A stretch of DNA of 64,000 nt from Peribacillus faecalis (GCF_014712675.1 NZ_JACXSI010000066.1:1-64000), one strand, 5' to 3'; positions 1-8,394 are shown, numbered from the stretch's first letter. Notes: generated by a model from the letters alone, not told the origin. Made by a program: numbers and translations.

Positions 1-36
1 CAAGCTCGTTATGAATACTTGCGTCAATTATCTTAA
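1..36 (+). CDS. C-terminal end of group II intron reverse transcriptase/maturase (partial)
   Basis: Eleven codons followed by TAA run directly into the intron domain V hairpin. Position just upstream of domain V is where intron-encoded LtrA-like reverse transcriptase/maturase genes end. The residues seen are too few for a family assignment by themselves, so the call rests on context. The rest of the gene lies left of the window. Confidence 0.45.
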   Translation, partial: QARYEYLRQLS

Positions 37-110
37 TTGAACCGCCGTATACGGAACCGTACGTACGGTGGTGTGAGAGGTCGGGGGTTAATCGCCCCCT
101 CCTACTCGAT
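1..110 (+). mobile_element. Group II intron, 3' end (domains V and VI), truncated by window edge
   Basis: The last codons of a reading frame ending QARYEYLRQLS-stop (1-36) are followed at about 41-76 by a hairpin resembling intron domain V: arms ACCGCCGTA and TACGGTGGT around an inner ACGG/CCGT stem. A second hairpin at about 79-109 (GGGGG...CCCCC arms, an unpaired A in CCTACTC) looks like domain VI with the branch-point A. The intron would end in TCGAT near 109-110. This is the usual 3' arrangement of bacterial group II introns whose maturase gene sits in domain IV. The 3' exon is the arm of a palindromic repeat (R-B). Subclass and 5' end cannot be seen. Confidence 0.75.
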
Positions 111-387
111 TGTGCTTCCGCTTTTGACATCCAGCTTCAGCGCCCAGCACCTAATGCACTTTCGCAGCCTCCCTACGATAAGTCAACGCTGAAATGTGGA
201 ATCGGCCCGCTTAGCCCCGACCAGCATAAGATAGCTCTCAGTAGGAAATCCGGTTTTTTATTTCCGAAGGAGAGATGGCTTATGACCCGAGGGGCTGGCC
301 GATGCAACTAGACATATCTACTCGCTCCGTTCGTCGTGTTTCCTTTATCCAGTTTATACGGTGCTAAACGTACGCTTCCGCTTTTGA
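111..387 (+). repeat. R-B palindromic repeat split by an R-C repeat
   Basis: Positions 123-189 match the left half of the R-B repeat at 33299-33449 (AGCGCCCAGCACCT, then GATAAGTCAAC). Positions about 323-387 match its right half (CGTGTTTCCTTTATC, then ACGGTGCTAAAC). Between them, about 190-316, lies an inverted copy of the R-C palindrome seen at 35150-35270, with CGGCC/GGCCG, AGCCCC/GGGGCT and CATAAG/CTTATG arms. The first 12 bases (111-122) look like the right tip of yet another R-B, so the group II intron abuts a repeat boundary. Confidence 0.75.
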
Positions 388-558
388 ATTTGTCTAACCT
401 TACACTTGCCATGCTCGGTCCTAAGCTGTCTCCCCCAAGAAACCAAGTTCGGGTTTCCTATGTGATTCATCTTAGTCCTCCCGCATGGCTCCTTTTTCAT
501 CGTGGTGAATCTAAGTAGCATATTCATGATGAAAAAGGACCAGTGACGGTTTTTCTGT
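388..558 (+). repeat. R-A dispersed repeat, copy 1
   Basis: Begins TGTCTAACCTTACAC and ends in the hairpin ACCAGTGACGGT with a 3' T run. It contains the paired arms CTCCTTTTTCATC and GATGAAAAAGGA. The covarying two-hairpin module found in other copies is absent here. The terminal hairpin ends two bases before the yhzD stop codon, so read on the minus strand it is a plausible intrinsic terminator for yhzD. A spurious reading frame runs through this copy. Confidence 0.85.
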
Positions 559-744
559 TTACCTATGAAACAGTATCAATTTTCCGCTTGGTGAAGTGCA
601 GCGATGTGTTGCTTCTTCGAGGTTTTTCTCTGCTAATAGACTTGCCCCTTTTTCTTTTGCCTCTTCATCATTAGCTGCTTGAATCGTATCATCTAGCAAT
701 TTTTCACCAGTAGCGTCGAAGGCTGTTAGTTTATATGCTTTCAT
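559..744 (-). CDS. yhzD: YhzD-like small protein
   Basis: A 61-residue acidic cytoplasmic protein starting MKAYKLTAFDATGEK and ending KLILFHR. It resembles the YhzD family of Bacillaceae, which has no assigned function. The ATG at 744 was preferred to one 14 codons upstream because GGGGGAT lies 8 bases before it. No membrane segment or known catalytic motif is visible. It is transcribed away from the yhaO operon and ends against the R-A hairpin at 540-556. Confidence 0.75.
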   Translation of the reverse strand: MKAYKLTAFDATGEKLLDDTIQAANDEEAKEKGASLLAEKNLEEATHRCTSPSGKLILFHR

Positions 745-925
745 CAAGATCCCCCACCCAATTATTTCATTTTTCTTTATTTTCACATGTAACCCATAAA
801 ATGTAAAGTCGAATTTTAGCGATACATATAACTATTGAAGGAAAATAAGAAAGTATGTTCCCGTTTATGCTACAATAAAGTAAATTTAAGTAGTATTGTA
901 AAACCGTATGAAAAAGGTGATATTG

Positions 926-2131
926 ATGAAGGAAATAACGTTTATTCATGCAGCCGATTTGCATTTGGACAGCCCTTTTAAAGGCTTGAGGAAACTGCCG
1001 GAGGAATTGTACCAGCATATAAAACAATCGACCTTTGAATCACTGCAGAAGCTGATTGATGAAGCGATAACGAGAGAAGTCGATTTTGTGCTTTTTTCTG
1101 GGGATCTTTATGATGGGGAAAATCGAAATCTCCATACACAAGTTAAATTTCGCAAAGAGATGGAAAGATTGAATCAGCATGGCATTCAAGTGTTCATCAT
1201 TCACGGAAACCATGATCATCTCAGCGGGAAGTGGATCTCAATCGAACAGCCAAGCAACGTGCATATTTTTGCCGGCCAATCAGAAGTTAAAGAGTTCAGG
1301 AAAGAAGACAGCTTAACATACATATATGGATACAGCTATCCGACGCAGCACGTCAATCAGAGCATTGTCGATAAATATGAAAAAAAGCCAGGGGCGGATT
1401 ATCACATCGGCATGCTTCACGGCAGTGCTGAGGGTCAATCCGAGCACAGTCGTTACGCGCCGTTTACTGTTGATGAATTGATGGAGAAGTCATTTGATTA
1501 TTGGGCTTTAGGGCATATACATAAGCGGCAGGAGCTGGCATTATCACCTCCGATTATTTATCCGGGCAACATTCAGGGCAGACATAAGAAAGAGTCCGGC
1601 GTCAAGGGTTGTTATTATGTGAAAATTAAGGGGAAACATGCCGAGTTGGATTTTGTTCCAACTTCAACGATTGTATGGGATACGCTTAACATATCCCTTG
1701 AGGAAAATTGCAGCTTTGATGATTTGTTAAAGAACTGCCGTACAATGATGGAGCAAGCGAGACAGGAAAGTTATAGCATGCTCGTGGAGCTGAAGTTCAA
1801 TCGGTACACTGATTTTATGAAACATGAAAACTTTAGGCATGACTTATTGGAAATTCTTCAGGAGGATGAAGAATATAAGCAGCATTTTGTCTACCCATAT
1901 GCCATTTCTGTACAAGAAACCGCAGTGCAGGACGGCAGTCATCCGATTGTCGGTCTGATCAATAGCTATGAGTGGACAGAGCAAGATTTATTCGAAGCGA
2001 TACAGCCTTTGTATAAGCATTCGCTTGGAAGAAAGTATATTACTGAACTATCTTCCGATGAGAAAAAGCAGCTGATTATAGAAGCACAGGAAATGCTGAC
2101 GATGCTGCTTTCGAGAGGAGGCCATGAATAG
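926..2131 (+). CDS. yhaO: YhaO, SbcD-like metallophosphoesterase/DNA exonuclease
   Basis: 401 residues, close to the B. subtilis YhaO length. The calcineurin-like phosphoesterase motifs are intact and in order: D11-x-H13, GDLYD at 59-63, GNHD at 94-97, LHG at 164-166 and GHIH at 196-199, which together bind two metals. The family is related to SbcD/Mre11 nucleases, and YhaO is thought to partner the SMC-like YhaN next door. The ATG at 926 was chosen over 908 because AAAGGTGA lies just before it. The stop TAG shares its G with the GTG start of yhaN, which implies translational coupling. Confidence 0.93.
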   Translation: MKEITFIHAADLHLDSPFKGLRKLPEELYQHIKQSTFESLQKLIDEAITREVDFVLFSGDLYDGENRNLHTQVKFRKEMERLNQHGIQVFIIHGNHDHLSGKWISIEQPSNVHIFAGQSEVKEFRKEDSLTYIYGYSYPTQHVNQSIVDKYEKKPGADYHIGMLHGSAEGQSEHSRYAPFTVDELMEKSFDYWALGHIHKRQELALSPPIIYPGNIQGRHKKESGVKGCYYVKIKGKHAELDFVPTSTIVWDTLNISLEENCSFDDLLKNCRTMMEQARQESYSMLVELKFNRYTDFMKHENFRHDLLEILQEDEEYKQHFVYPYAISVQETAVQDGSHPIVGLINSYEWTEQDLFEAIQPLYKHSLGRKYITELSSDEKKQLIIEAQEMLTMLLSRGGHE

Positions 2132-5130
2132 TGAGAATTAAGGAAATACATATATATGGCTATGGGAAAATAAAGGATCGAACATTTACAGACTTGCATG
2201 ATTTCCAAGTGTTTTTCGGTGAAAATGAAGCTGGTAAATCAACGATTATGAGCTTTATACATAGTGTTTTATTCGGCTTTCCTACTAAGATTCAAAATGA
2301 AAATCGCTATGAACCGAAAGACCATTCTTCTTACGGAGGTAAGTTAGTGCTGGAAACAAAAGAAGAAGGTATTGTAACGGTTCAAAGAATAAAAGGGAAA
2401 GCGAGCGGCGATGTAACGGTCACATACAGTGACGGCAGTACAGGCTCTGAAGCTGCGTTGGAAGAGTTGCTGCAAGGTATCGATAAATCTACTTATCAAT
2501 CGATTTTTTCCTTCGATTTAAATGGATTGAGCGAGCTTCAGAGGTTAAGCGAAGATGAAGTGAGCCGTTTTATGCTCTCAGCCGGTTTGCTTGGCAGCGA
2601 TGATTTGCTGAAAGCCGAACAGCATTTGCAAAAAGAGTTGGATGCAAACTTTAAACCGGGAGGCAAACTGCCGAAAATCAATCAATTGTTGATGGATACG
2701 AAAATGGCTTATGAAAGTCTGAATCAAGCTGGACAAGAACAAGATAGGTATGAGCAGTACAAAAGCGATTTCCGTCAATTTTCAGAGGAAAAGGAGCAAA
2801 TCGAAGAACGCCTGAGAAAGCTTCGTGATGATATTAAAACTTGCCGAAATTATTTGGTAGCCGAGCCGTTATTGCTGGAAGAAGCAAGATTGAGCCAAAA
2901 GCTAAAGGAGATGGAAGGGATTGTCATTCCTGCAGAAGCGGAGGAACAATTTCAACAGCTGAAAACGGCTCTTTTGCCAATTGAAGCATCCGTACAATCA
3001 GCTAAAATACGTAAAGAGCAAATGGAAAGTAAAAATGAAGGCATTCAAATTAATGAAGAGCTTTTGATTAATCAAGGAGCTGTAAAAGCGGCCATTGACA
3101 GAAGTGTAAGAATAGAATCGCTTATTTATGAGCGTCAAAAGTTACAGCAGCAGAAACAGCAAAATGATGACCAAATTCAGCGTCTTAAAGATGAACTGAA
3201 TCTGAACATGACTGATGAAGAAATTCTTCGCCTCGATCATTCTGCGATGAAAAAGGAATTAGTGCTTCAACTTGATCACACAGCTAAAAGACTGCAGCAT
3301 GATAAGGAAATGCTGGATAAGAAACAGGAAGAAGCGCAAACAACTCTCGATGCGATAAAACAGCGAATGCGCAATTTGAAAGAAAACTTGCTCTCTGAGG
3401 AGGATAAGGAAGCGTTAGAGATACAAGTTGACCGATTTGAAAATGATGGTGCTGCAAATATGCAGCTGGAGCTTATCAATCAATCGATTAACTCGCTCGA
3501 AAAACAAATAATCAAGGGCGAAAAGAAGGAAGCGGCAAGCAAAAAGGCTGCCAATCAACTGTTTTTGTTGATTTTAGCAATCTTGATCATCGGTGCCGGC
3601 GTTTCGGTTATTATGCAATCATGGTTGTTCGCTATTATGATGCTGATTTCGGCAGTTATTATTTTTCTGTTGAAAGGCCGGTTTGTTCCTGCTTCCATCA
3701 TTAACGACTTAAAAGAACAACTGCAAGAACTGCGCCAAAAAAGAAGTGAGATGACAGGTCGGAAATCTTCGGTATCAAAAGATGATATTAAGCATGCAAT
3801 GACCTTGCTTGATCGTGATTATGAAACCGAGCGTCTACTGCAAAATGAAACAGTAAAAAAAGCAGAGCACGAAGCTCTATTTTATCGGACAATTGATGAG
3901 TTTGAAAAGTGGGAACAGGATATGGCGAACCTGGAGCTGCAAAAAGAGCAAGTGCTTAATGAGTGGAGAATGGGAGATAAGAGAATCCCCGCTTCGATAC
4001 TGCCGCTTCTCTATGATGCTATATCCCAATTAAAAACGTATATTTATGAGAATAAACATCTGGCTGAGAAACTAGCATCCTTAACTGCTCAAATAAATGA
4101 AGTGGAAGAAACGCTGATTGATTATTGCAAGCAGTATGCGGGAACTGCTGTACAATCTTATGTCGAGGCAGCGTTGATTTTAAAGAAACAGTTAGAAGAA
4201 ACAACTAAGTTTGCGCTTCAAAGAGAGGATTGGAGCGAAACGGCCCGCCGGTTGGATGGAGAACTTAGAGAGCTGCAGCTTCAAGAGAAGCATTTACATG
4301 ACCAGTTGCAGGAACTATTTAAAGCAGCAACTTGTGAAAATGAGGCGGAGTTTTTAACGAAGCAGCAGCTGGCTAAAGAAAAAGCAGGCTATGAAGAGAA
4401 GCTTGAAATTATTCAGATTCAATTAAATTCATATGAAGAGGAAAGACAATATTGGGAACAAAGAAGTTCAGTGATTAATAGTTTTACGGTCAGTGATTTG
4501 GAAGAAGAGCGAGAAGTATGCGAGCAACGACTTGCCGAGCTTGACGAATTGTTAGCAGATCGGAAATTCCATATTCATCAGCTTGAAGAAGCCGGTACCT
4601 TCGATGAGCGCAACTTTCAATATTATGCGAAGAAATCAGAGTTGGATGAGCAGGCAAAAGAGTGGATGGCATTATCTTTAGCCAAAAATATGCTAAATAA
4701 AGTAGTCCATTCTTATAAGGATGAAAAGTTTCCGGAAATATTGCGGAATGCTGAGAAGTTCGTCAAGGCGATTACGGACGGCGAATATACCGGTCTTTAT
4801 TGGAAAAAAGATGATACGGGTCTGATGGTTCAACGTAAAGACGGCGTTGTTTTCGAAGTAAAAGAAGTGAGCAGAGGCACGCAGGAAGGTATTTATGTCG
4901 CGTTGCGGTTAGCGTTGGCCGGACAAGTGTTTTCCAATAATGATATGCCGATTATTATCGATGACGGATTTGTAAACTTTGACCGCGGCAGAGTCGAAAA
5001 TGTCATGAGTATATTAAAGAGCATTGCAAGCAATCAACAAATTATTTTCTTTACTTGTCACGATTATTTGCTGCCTTATTTCAATAAAGATCAAATTGTG
5101 CAGTTATCCGCTTCAAAGCTTACTTTATAA
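2131..5130 (+). CDS. yhaN: YhaN, SbcC-like ATPase with membrane hairpin
   Basis: 999 residues, GTG start with GAGAGGAGG upstream. The N-terminal half of a split ABC-type ATPase holds Walker A GENEAGKST (30-38). A long charged coiled coil follows. The C-terminal half carries the SRGTQEG signature-like segment (about 912) and Walker B IIIDDGFVNFD (about 940). Two hydrophobic segments at about 475-495 and 499-518 interrupt the coiled coil, as in YhaN proteins, and would anchor it to the membrane. That is unlike soluble SbcC. It probably forms a DNA-processing complex with YhaO. In B. subtilis sbcDC follows addAB, but here no second SbcCD pair is seen after addA. Confidence 0.93.
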   Translation: MRIKEIHIYGYGKIKDRTFTDLHDFQVFFGENEAGKSTIMSFIHSVLFGFPTKIQNENRYEPKDHSSYGGKLVLETKEEGIVTVQRIKGKASGDVTVTYSDGSTGSEAALEELLQGIDKSTYQSIFSFDLNGLSELQRLSEDEVSRFMLSAGLLGSDDLLKAEQHLQKELDANFKPGGKLPKINQLLMDTKMAYESLNQAGQEQDRYEQYKSDFRQFSEEKEQIEERLRKLRDDIKTCRNYLVAEPLLLEEARLSQKLKEMEGIVIPAEAEEQFQQLKTALLPIEASVQSAKIRKEQMESKNEGIQINEELLINQGAVKAAIDRSVRIESLIYERQKLQQQKQQNDDQIQRLKDELNLNMTDEEILRLDHSAMKKELVLQLDHTAKRLQHDKEMLDKKQEEAQTTLDAIKQRMRNLKENLLSEEDKEALEIQVDRFENDGAANMQLELINQSINSLEKQIIKGEKKEAASKKAANQLFLLILAILIIGAGVSVIMQSWLFAIMMLISAVIIFLLKGRFVPASIINDLKEQLQELRQKRSEMTGRKSSVSKDDIKHAMTLLDRDYETERLLQNETVKKAEHEALFYRTIDEFEKWEQDMANLELQKEQVLNEWRMGDKRIPASILPLLYDAISQLKTYIYENKHLAEKLASLTAQINEVEETLIDYCKQYAGTAVQSYVEAALILKKQLEETTKFALQREDWSETARRLDGELRELQLQEKHLHDQLQELFKAATCENEAEFLTKQQLAKEKAGYEEKLEIIQIQLNSYEEERQYWEQRSSVINSFTVSDLEEEREVCEQRLAELDELLADRKFHIHQLEEAGTFDERNFQYYAKKSELDEQAKEWMALSLAKNMLNKVVHSYKDEKFPEILRNAEKFVKAITDGEYTGLYWKKDDTGLMVQRKDGVVFEVKEVSRGTQEGIYVALRLALAGQVFSNNDMPIIIDDGFVNFDRGRVENVMSILKSIASNQQIIFFTCHDYLLPYFNKDQIVQLSASKLTL

Positions 5131-5185
5131 TGGGTTTGAAAAACGTTACAATGAAACAAAGAAATGAACTTAGAAATGGGTGACA

Positions 5186-6418
5186 ATGTTGAAAAAAGAT
5201 GGGTTATATTTTTATGATAAAATCCCGGTTGAATATGATTGCTCACCGGAAGAGCGCCGGCAAATTATTGCTGACTACCCGATACCTGTTCTCCCGGACA
5301 CGGAGGAAGCTTTCTCGCTTGAAAACGAGGTGCAGGGCAACAACATAAAGGTAACATTGCTTTTGAATGACTATTCGGTGGAAATGACGAAGACGAACAA
5401 GCAATTTCTGAAAATCAGGTTCAGCAATACTAACGGAACATTTAATGCGAAAATGTGGGACAATAATGGTGAAGTCGATCACTATGTGCCGATTCTCGAT
5501 GAATATTCTGTCTTTACTGTTGAAGGTAGAGTCGAGGACTACAAAGGTTTTAAATCGATTACTGTTTATAAGATGTCACCGAGCAAGGAAGGAATCAATC
5601 CTTTTTCATTATTGCCTTACACATCTCAAGATTTGGAAGAACTGACTGTAGAGTTATTTTCTTATATACACGAACTGAAGTCACCGTATAAAGAAATATC
5701 TCTAGCTGCGATGAACCGGTTTTGGAAGCAGTTCTCCATTCGTCCGGCAGCAAAAGGGTTTCACCACAATTATTTGGGAGGTCTTTTGAAACATACAGTC
5801 GGCTTGATGCGCTTCGCTCGTTACATCCTTAAATTTGAGCAAAATCATTACGAAGGTGTCATGAAGCTCATCAATTTTGTAGAAAAGGCCCATAAGGTAG
5901 AATTGTGGAGTCAAATTAAGGCGGGAACAAATAATCCACAAAATTTCGTTTGGAAAGAGACAATCGATCATTTGTATAAAATGCTGTACGGAATGATGCA
6001 ATACCAGGAAAATGATCCGAACTATGATATTGTGATGACAAGTATTTTGTATCACGATATCGGCAAAATTTTAGAGTATGATCATGCCGGCAAAGAGTAC
6101 GAGGAGTTTTCATTTTTATTTCCGACAGCGACAGGCGACTTCAGCGACCGTAAGCCATCCGGAATTATAATGGACCAGTTAGGTGTAATGATCGGACATA
6201 TTCCTTATGGGGTATTGTTCTTCACGAGAATACTTGAAGCTGAAGACATCTCGATTTCTATGGAAGAGCTTCATGCTGTATCTCACTGCATTTTGTGCCA
6301 TCACGGATTGCCGGAATGGGGATCTTGCATAAGAAGTCCGCAAACAATCGAAGGCTACATTGTCCACATAGCGGACTTCTTGGACAGTAGATACGAAAAT
6401 ACAGAGCAAGTGAAATAA
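5186..6418 (+). CDS. yhaM: YhaM-like 3'-5' exoribonuclease (OB fold plus HD domain), enlarged
   Basis: 410 residues, third gene of the yhaO-yhaN-yhaM cluster. Residues about 50-130 look like the OB-fold RNA-binding domain (KIRFSNTNGTFNAKMWD, VEGRVEDYKG). An HD phosphohydrolase domain follows: H193 in FHHNYLGGLLKHT, H290-D291 in YHDIGK, then IGHIP, CHHG and HIADFLD. B. subtilis YhaM has about 314 residues. This one is roughly 95 longer, with an N-terminal extension before the OB fold and extra sequence between the first HD-domain histidine and the HD pair. Either the ATG at 5186 or the GTG at 5180 could start it. The B. subtilis enzyme degrades RNA and ssDNA from the 3' end; activity here is inferred. 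Confidence 0.8.
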   Translation: MLKKDGLYFYDKIPVEYDCSPEERRQIIADYPIPVLPDTEEAFSLENEVQGNNIKVTLLLNDYSVEMTKTNKQFLKIRFSNTNGTFNAKMWDNNGEVDHYVPILDEYSVFTVEGRVEDYKGFKSITVYKMSPSKEGINPFSLLPYTSQDLEELTVELFSYIHELKSPYKEISLAAMNRFWKQFSIRPAAKGFHHNYLGGLLKHTVGLMRFARYILKFEQNHYEGVMKLINFVEKAHKVELWSQIKAGTNNPQNFVWKETIDHLYKMLYGMMQYQENDPNYDIVMTSILYHDIGKILEYDHAGKEYEEFSFLFPTATGDFSDRKPSGIIMDQLGVMIGHIPYGVLFFTRILEAEDISISMEELHAVSHCILCHHGLPEWGSCIRSPQTIEGYIVHIADFLDSRYENTEQVK

Positions 6419-6419
6419 G

Positions 6420-6469
6420 CAAAACAGGTGGAAGAGAAATCAGACATTTTTCTTCCACCTGTTTTTTAT
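6420..6469 (+). terminator. Intrinsic terminator after yhaM
   Basis: Perfect arms AAACAGGTGGAAGA and TCTTCCACCTGTTT are followed by a T run. The hairpin begins a few bases after the yhaM stop codon and closes the yhaO-yhaN-yhaM operon. Confidence 0.9.
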
Positions 6470-6473
6470 ATTA

Positions 6474-6655
6474 GGCTCTGTTAAACGATATTGTTGATTT
6501 CTGCGGCGTACGCTTTTCGCGGGACGAGGAGCCAAGCCTCCTCATCGCTTCTCCCTTACGGTGTCTTGGCCTGCCTGCTTTATCACGGAGGAGTTGCCTC
6601 CCGCAGCGAGAATCAATGTAATCTGTCAAAATCAACATTGAACTATAACAGAGTC
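6474..6655. repeat. MITE-like element, 182 bp, with 26-bp imperfect terminal inverted repeats
   Basis: The left end GGCTCTGTTAAACG and the right end, read as complement GACTCTGTTATAG, match at 19 of 26 positions. The interior is GC-rich, contains GGGACGAGGAGCC and has no reading frame worth calling. Ends beginning GG(C/A)TCTGTT resemble those of several transposase-carrying IS families, so this could be mobilised in trans. No clear target-site duplication is visible. A degenerate relative lies near 52505-52610. Confidence 0.65.
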
Positions 6656-6766
6656 TTCTATTAAAAAATGATAGAAATAAGCATATCCCTAACAATGTCG
6701 CATACAATAAACCATCAGCAGTAGCGGGACAACCTTTGCGGCTATTAAAATGAAAGGGGGATATGG

Positions 6767-6955
6767 ATGCCATCATTTTTTATAATCAGCTGTTTAGTCG
6801 GCATAGCGATAAGTGCGATTATGGTTATTAAAACAGGCAGAGAGGAAAGCCAAATCGAAAATGATTTCATTGAACAAGAGGGACAGAAGTATATTGAACG
6901 GATGCAAGAGGAAAAAGCGCGAAGAATGCGTGATGCTTCTGAGGAAGCCGGATGA
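6767..6955 (+). CDS. yhaL: YhaL, sporulation-associated small membrane protein
   Basis: 62 residues: one N-terminal membrane helix (about 3-22) and a charged tail rich in Glu, Lys and Arg. Size, layout and position between yhaM and prsA match YhaL, a protein linked to sporulation in B. subtilis with no defined biochemical role. AAAGGGGG lies 6 bases before the ATG. It converges with prsA, and the two share a bidirectional terminator. Confidence 0.8.
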   Translation: MPSFFIISCLVGIAISAIMVIKTGREESQIENDFIEQEGQKYIERMQEEKARRMRDASEEAG

Positions 6956-6964
6956 TTGGCGTAA

Positions 6965-7012
6965 AAAAGGGTGCTTCAGCAGTGAAAGATTCACTATTGA
7001 AGCACCCTTTGT
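6965..7012. terminator. Bidirectional terminator between yhaL and prsA
   Basis: Arms AAAGGGTGCTTCA and TGAAGCACCCTTT, extended by AGTGAA/TTCACT, with A and T tracts on the two sides. It can stop both converging transcripts. Confidence 0.88.
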
Positions 7013-7016
7013 GTGA

Positions 7017-7895
7017 TTATTTTTCTTCGCTTTCTTCATCTTCATTTGTAGTTTTGAATAAGTCTTTGAAATCTTTATCTTTGACGTTAATTTTCGCTTC
7101 TTTTACTTCGTCTTGAAGGACTTTTTGCATAGTTTGCGGATCATTTAGCTTTTCAGTGATCAATTGTTCTTTGATCTCTTCTTTCATATCGTCGTATGAT
7201 TTTTTCTCATCAATCTTTGTAACTTTGATGATGTGCCAGCCGTGCTGAGATTGAACTGGATCGCTGACTTGTCCAACTTCTAAAGAGAAAGCAGCTTCTT
7301 CAAACTCAGGAACCATAGCACCTTGTCCGAATGAGCCAAGGTCTCCGCCTTTTTCAGCTGAACCGGGGTCAGTAGAGTACTCTTTGGCTAATTCAGCAAA
7401 GTCTGCACCTTCATCAAGCTTTTGTTTTACTTCCTTCGCAGTCGCTTCATCTTCCACTAAAATGTGACTAGCTGTAATGTTTGGCTTATAGTTCTCGTAA
7501 TACTCTTTCATTTCATCTTCTGTTACTTTAATCTGTTCACGAGCAGCTTTTTCTTGAAGCATTGAAGTTTTCACTTGGTTTCTGAAATCATCTTCGCTTT
7601 TATAGCCATATTGTAAAAGAGCAGCCTCGAATTGATCGCCTAACTGGTCTTTAATTTCGTTTACTTGCTCATCTACTTCTTTGTCCGATACTTCATACTT
7701 GTCTGAAAGCACTTTTTCATAAACAAGCTGTTGCAGAACTTGATCACCGCTTGCGTCTTTCAGGGCTTCATAAAACTCCTCCTGTGTAATATTACCCGCC
7801 TTTGTTTCTACTACCGCCTCAGACTCACCGTTACTGCATGCTGTCAATCCGATTAAACCGGCTGTAAGCGCAACGGGTACGATCCATTTTTTCAT
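7017..7895 (-). CDS. prsA: PrsA foldase lipoprotein (parvulin-type peptidyl-prolyl isomerase)
   Basis: 292 residues. A lipoprotein signal peptide ends in the lipobox LTAC with Cys20. A helical N-terminal chaperone region follows, then a PPIC/parvulin domain (about 140-230) with ASHILV, GGDLGSFGQG, MVPEFE and HGWHIIKV, and an acidic C-terminal tail. PrsA sits on the outer face of the membrane and folds secreted proteins. Secreted-protein genes in this window, such as the Vpr-like protease, are natural clients. AGGGG precedes the ATG. It is regulated in B. subtilis by Hpr/ScoC, whose gene lies 2.5 kb away. Confidence 0.96.
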   Translation of the reverse strand: MKKWIVPVALTAGLIGLTACSNGESEAVVETKAGNITQEEFYEALKDASGDQVLQQLVYEKVLSDKYEVSDKEVDEQVNEIKDQLGDQFEAALLQYGYKSEDDFRNQVKTSMLQEKAAREQIKVTEDEMKEYYENYKPNITASHILVEDEATAKEVKQKLDEGADFAELAKEYSTDPGSAEKGGDLGSFGQGAMVPEFEEAAFSLEVGQVSDPVQSQHGWHIIKVTKIDEKKSYDDMKEEIKEQLITEKLNDPQTMQKVLQDEVKEAKINVKDKDFKDLFKTTNEDEESEEK

Positions 7896-8079
7896 TTTAA
7901 CAACCCCTAATTATTTTTAAAATTCGAATATTGCTACAAGCCTACTATATCACAAATTAAAATTTTCGCAAAAAATAATCTGTTTTATTTCAAATAAAAG
8001 GAAATTGATGGGCTCATACCTATCCACTTCCCGTCTTTCTACATAAAATGTAACGTACAAAAAAAAGGAGGTATGTAAA

Positions 8080-8166
8080 ATGAGCTACGGATATTCAAAT
8101 GGTTTCGCTTTATTGGTCGTATTGTTCATTTTGTTAATCATTGTTGGAGCAGCGTTTATTTGCTAA
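8080..8166 (+). CDS. YjcZ-family miniprotein, 28 residues
   Basis: A tiny protein starting MSYGYSNGFALLVV: a short Gly/Tyr head followed by one hydrophobic helix ending AAFIC. AAAAGGAGG lies 8 bases upstream of the ATG, a very strong site. Such YjcZ/YhaN-neighbour miniproteins are common in sporulating Bacillaceae and are usually annotated as sporulation or spore-coat-associated. The function is not known. It precedes a second paralogue. Confidence 0.85.
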   Translation: MSYGYSNGFALLVVLFILLIIVGAAFIC

Positions 8167-8229
8167 GAACACATTCTTAAAAATAGGTAATATAAGGTTA
8201 CATTTACTATGCTGAAGGGAGGAAACAAA

Positions 8230-8346
8230 ATGTCAAATGAAAGCTGCGGTTGCGGTGGTGGATATGGCGGCGGTTATGGATCAGGGTTTGCGTTACTAGT
8301 TGTACTGTTTATTCTTTTAATCATCATCGGTGCAACTTGGTTATAA
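8230..8346 (+). CDS. YjcZ-family miniprotein, 38 residues, Gly/Cys-rich head
   Basis: The start is MSNESCGCGGGYGGGYGSG, and the same hydrophobic core FALLVVLFILLII as the preceding protein follows. The two are therefore tandem paralogues that differ by a Gly-rich, two-Cys insertion. GGGAGG precedes the ATG. They probably form a small sporulation operon closed by the terminator at 8356-8394. Confidence 0.85.
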   Translation: MSNESCGCGGGYGGGYGSGFALLVVLFILLIIIGATWL

Positions 8347-8355
8347 CAGCAAACA

Positions 8356-8394
8356 AAAAGGTGAAGCTATTATTGCTTCACCTTCTTCTTTTTA
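8356..8394 (+). terminator. Intrinsic terminator after the YjcZ pair
   Basis: Arms AAGGTGAAGC and GCTTCACCTT with a TATTATT loop, followed by CTTCTTTTT. Confidence 0.9.

Noticed and set aside
336-518. Open frame MFPLSSLYGAKRT... and similar frames at 16483-16713, 30761-31066 and 34931-35140
   Set aside because: They run through R-A copies and share the LSNLTPAMLG...PPRNQ segment only because the DNA repeats. The frame is stopped in copy 6 and lacks ribosome sites, so it is not a protein family.
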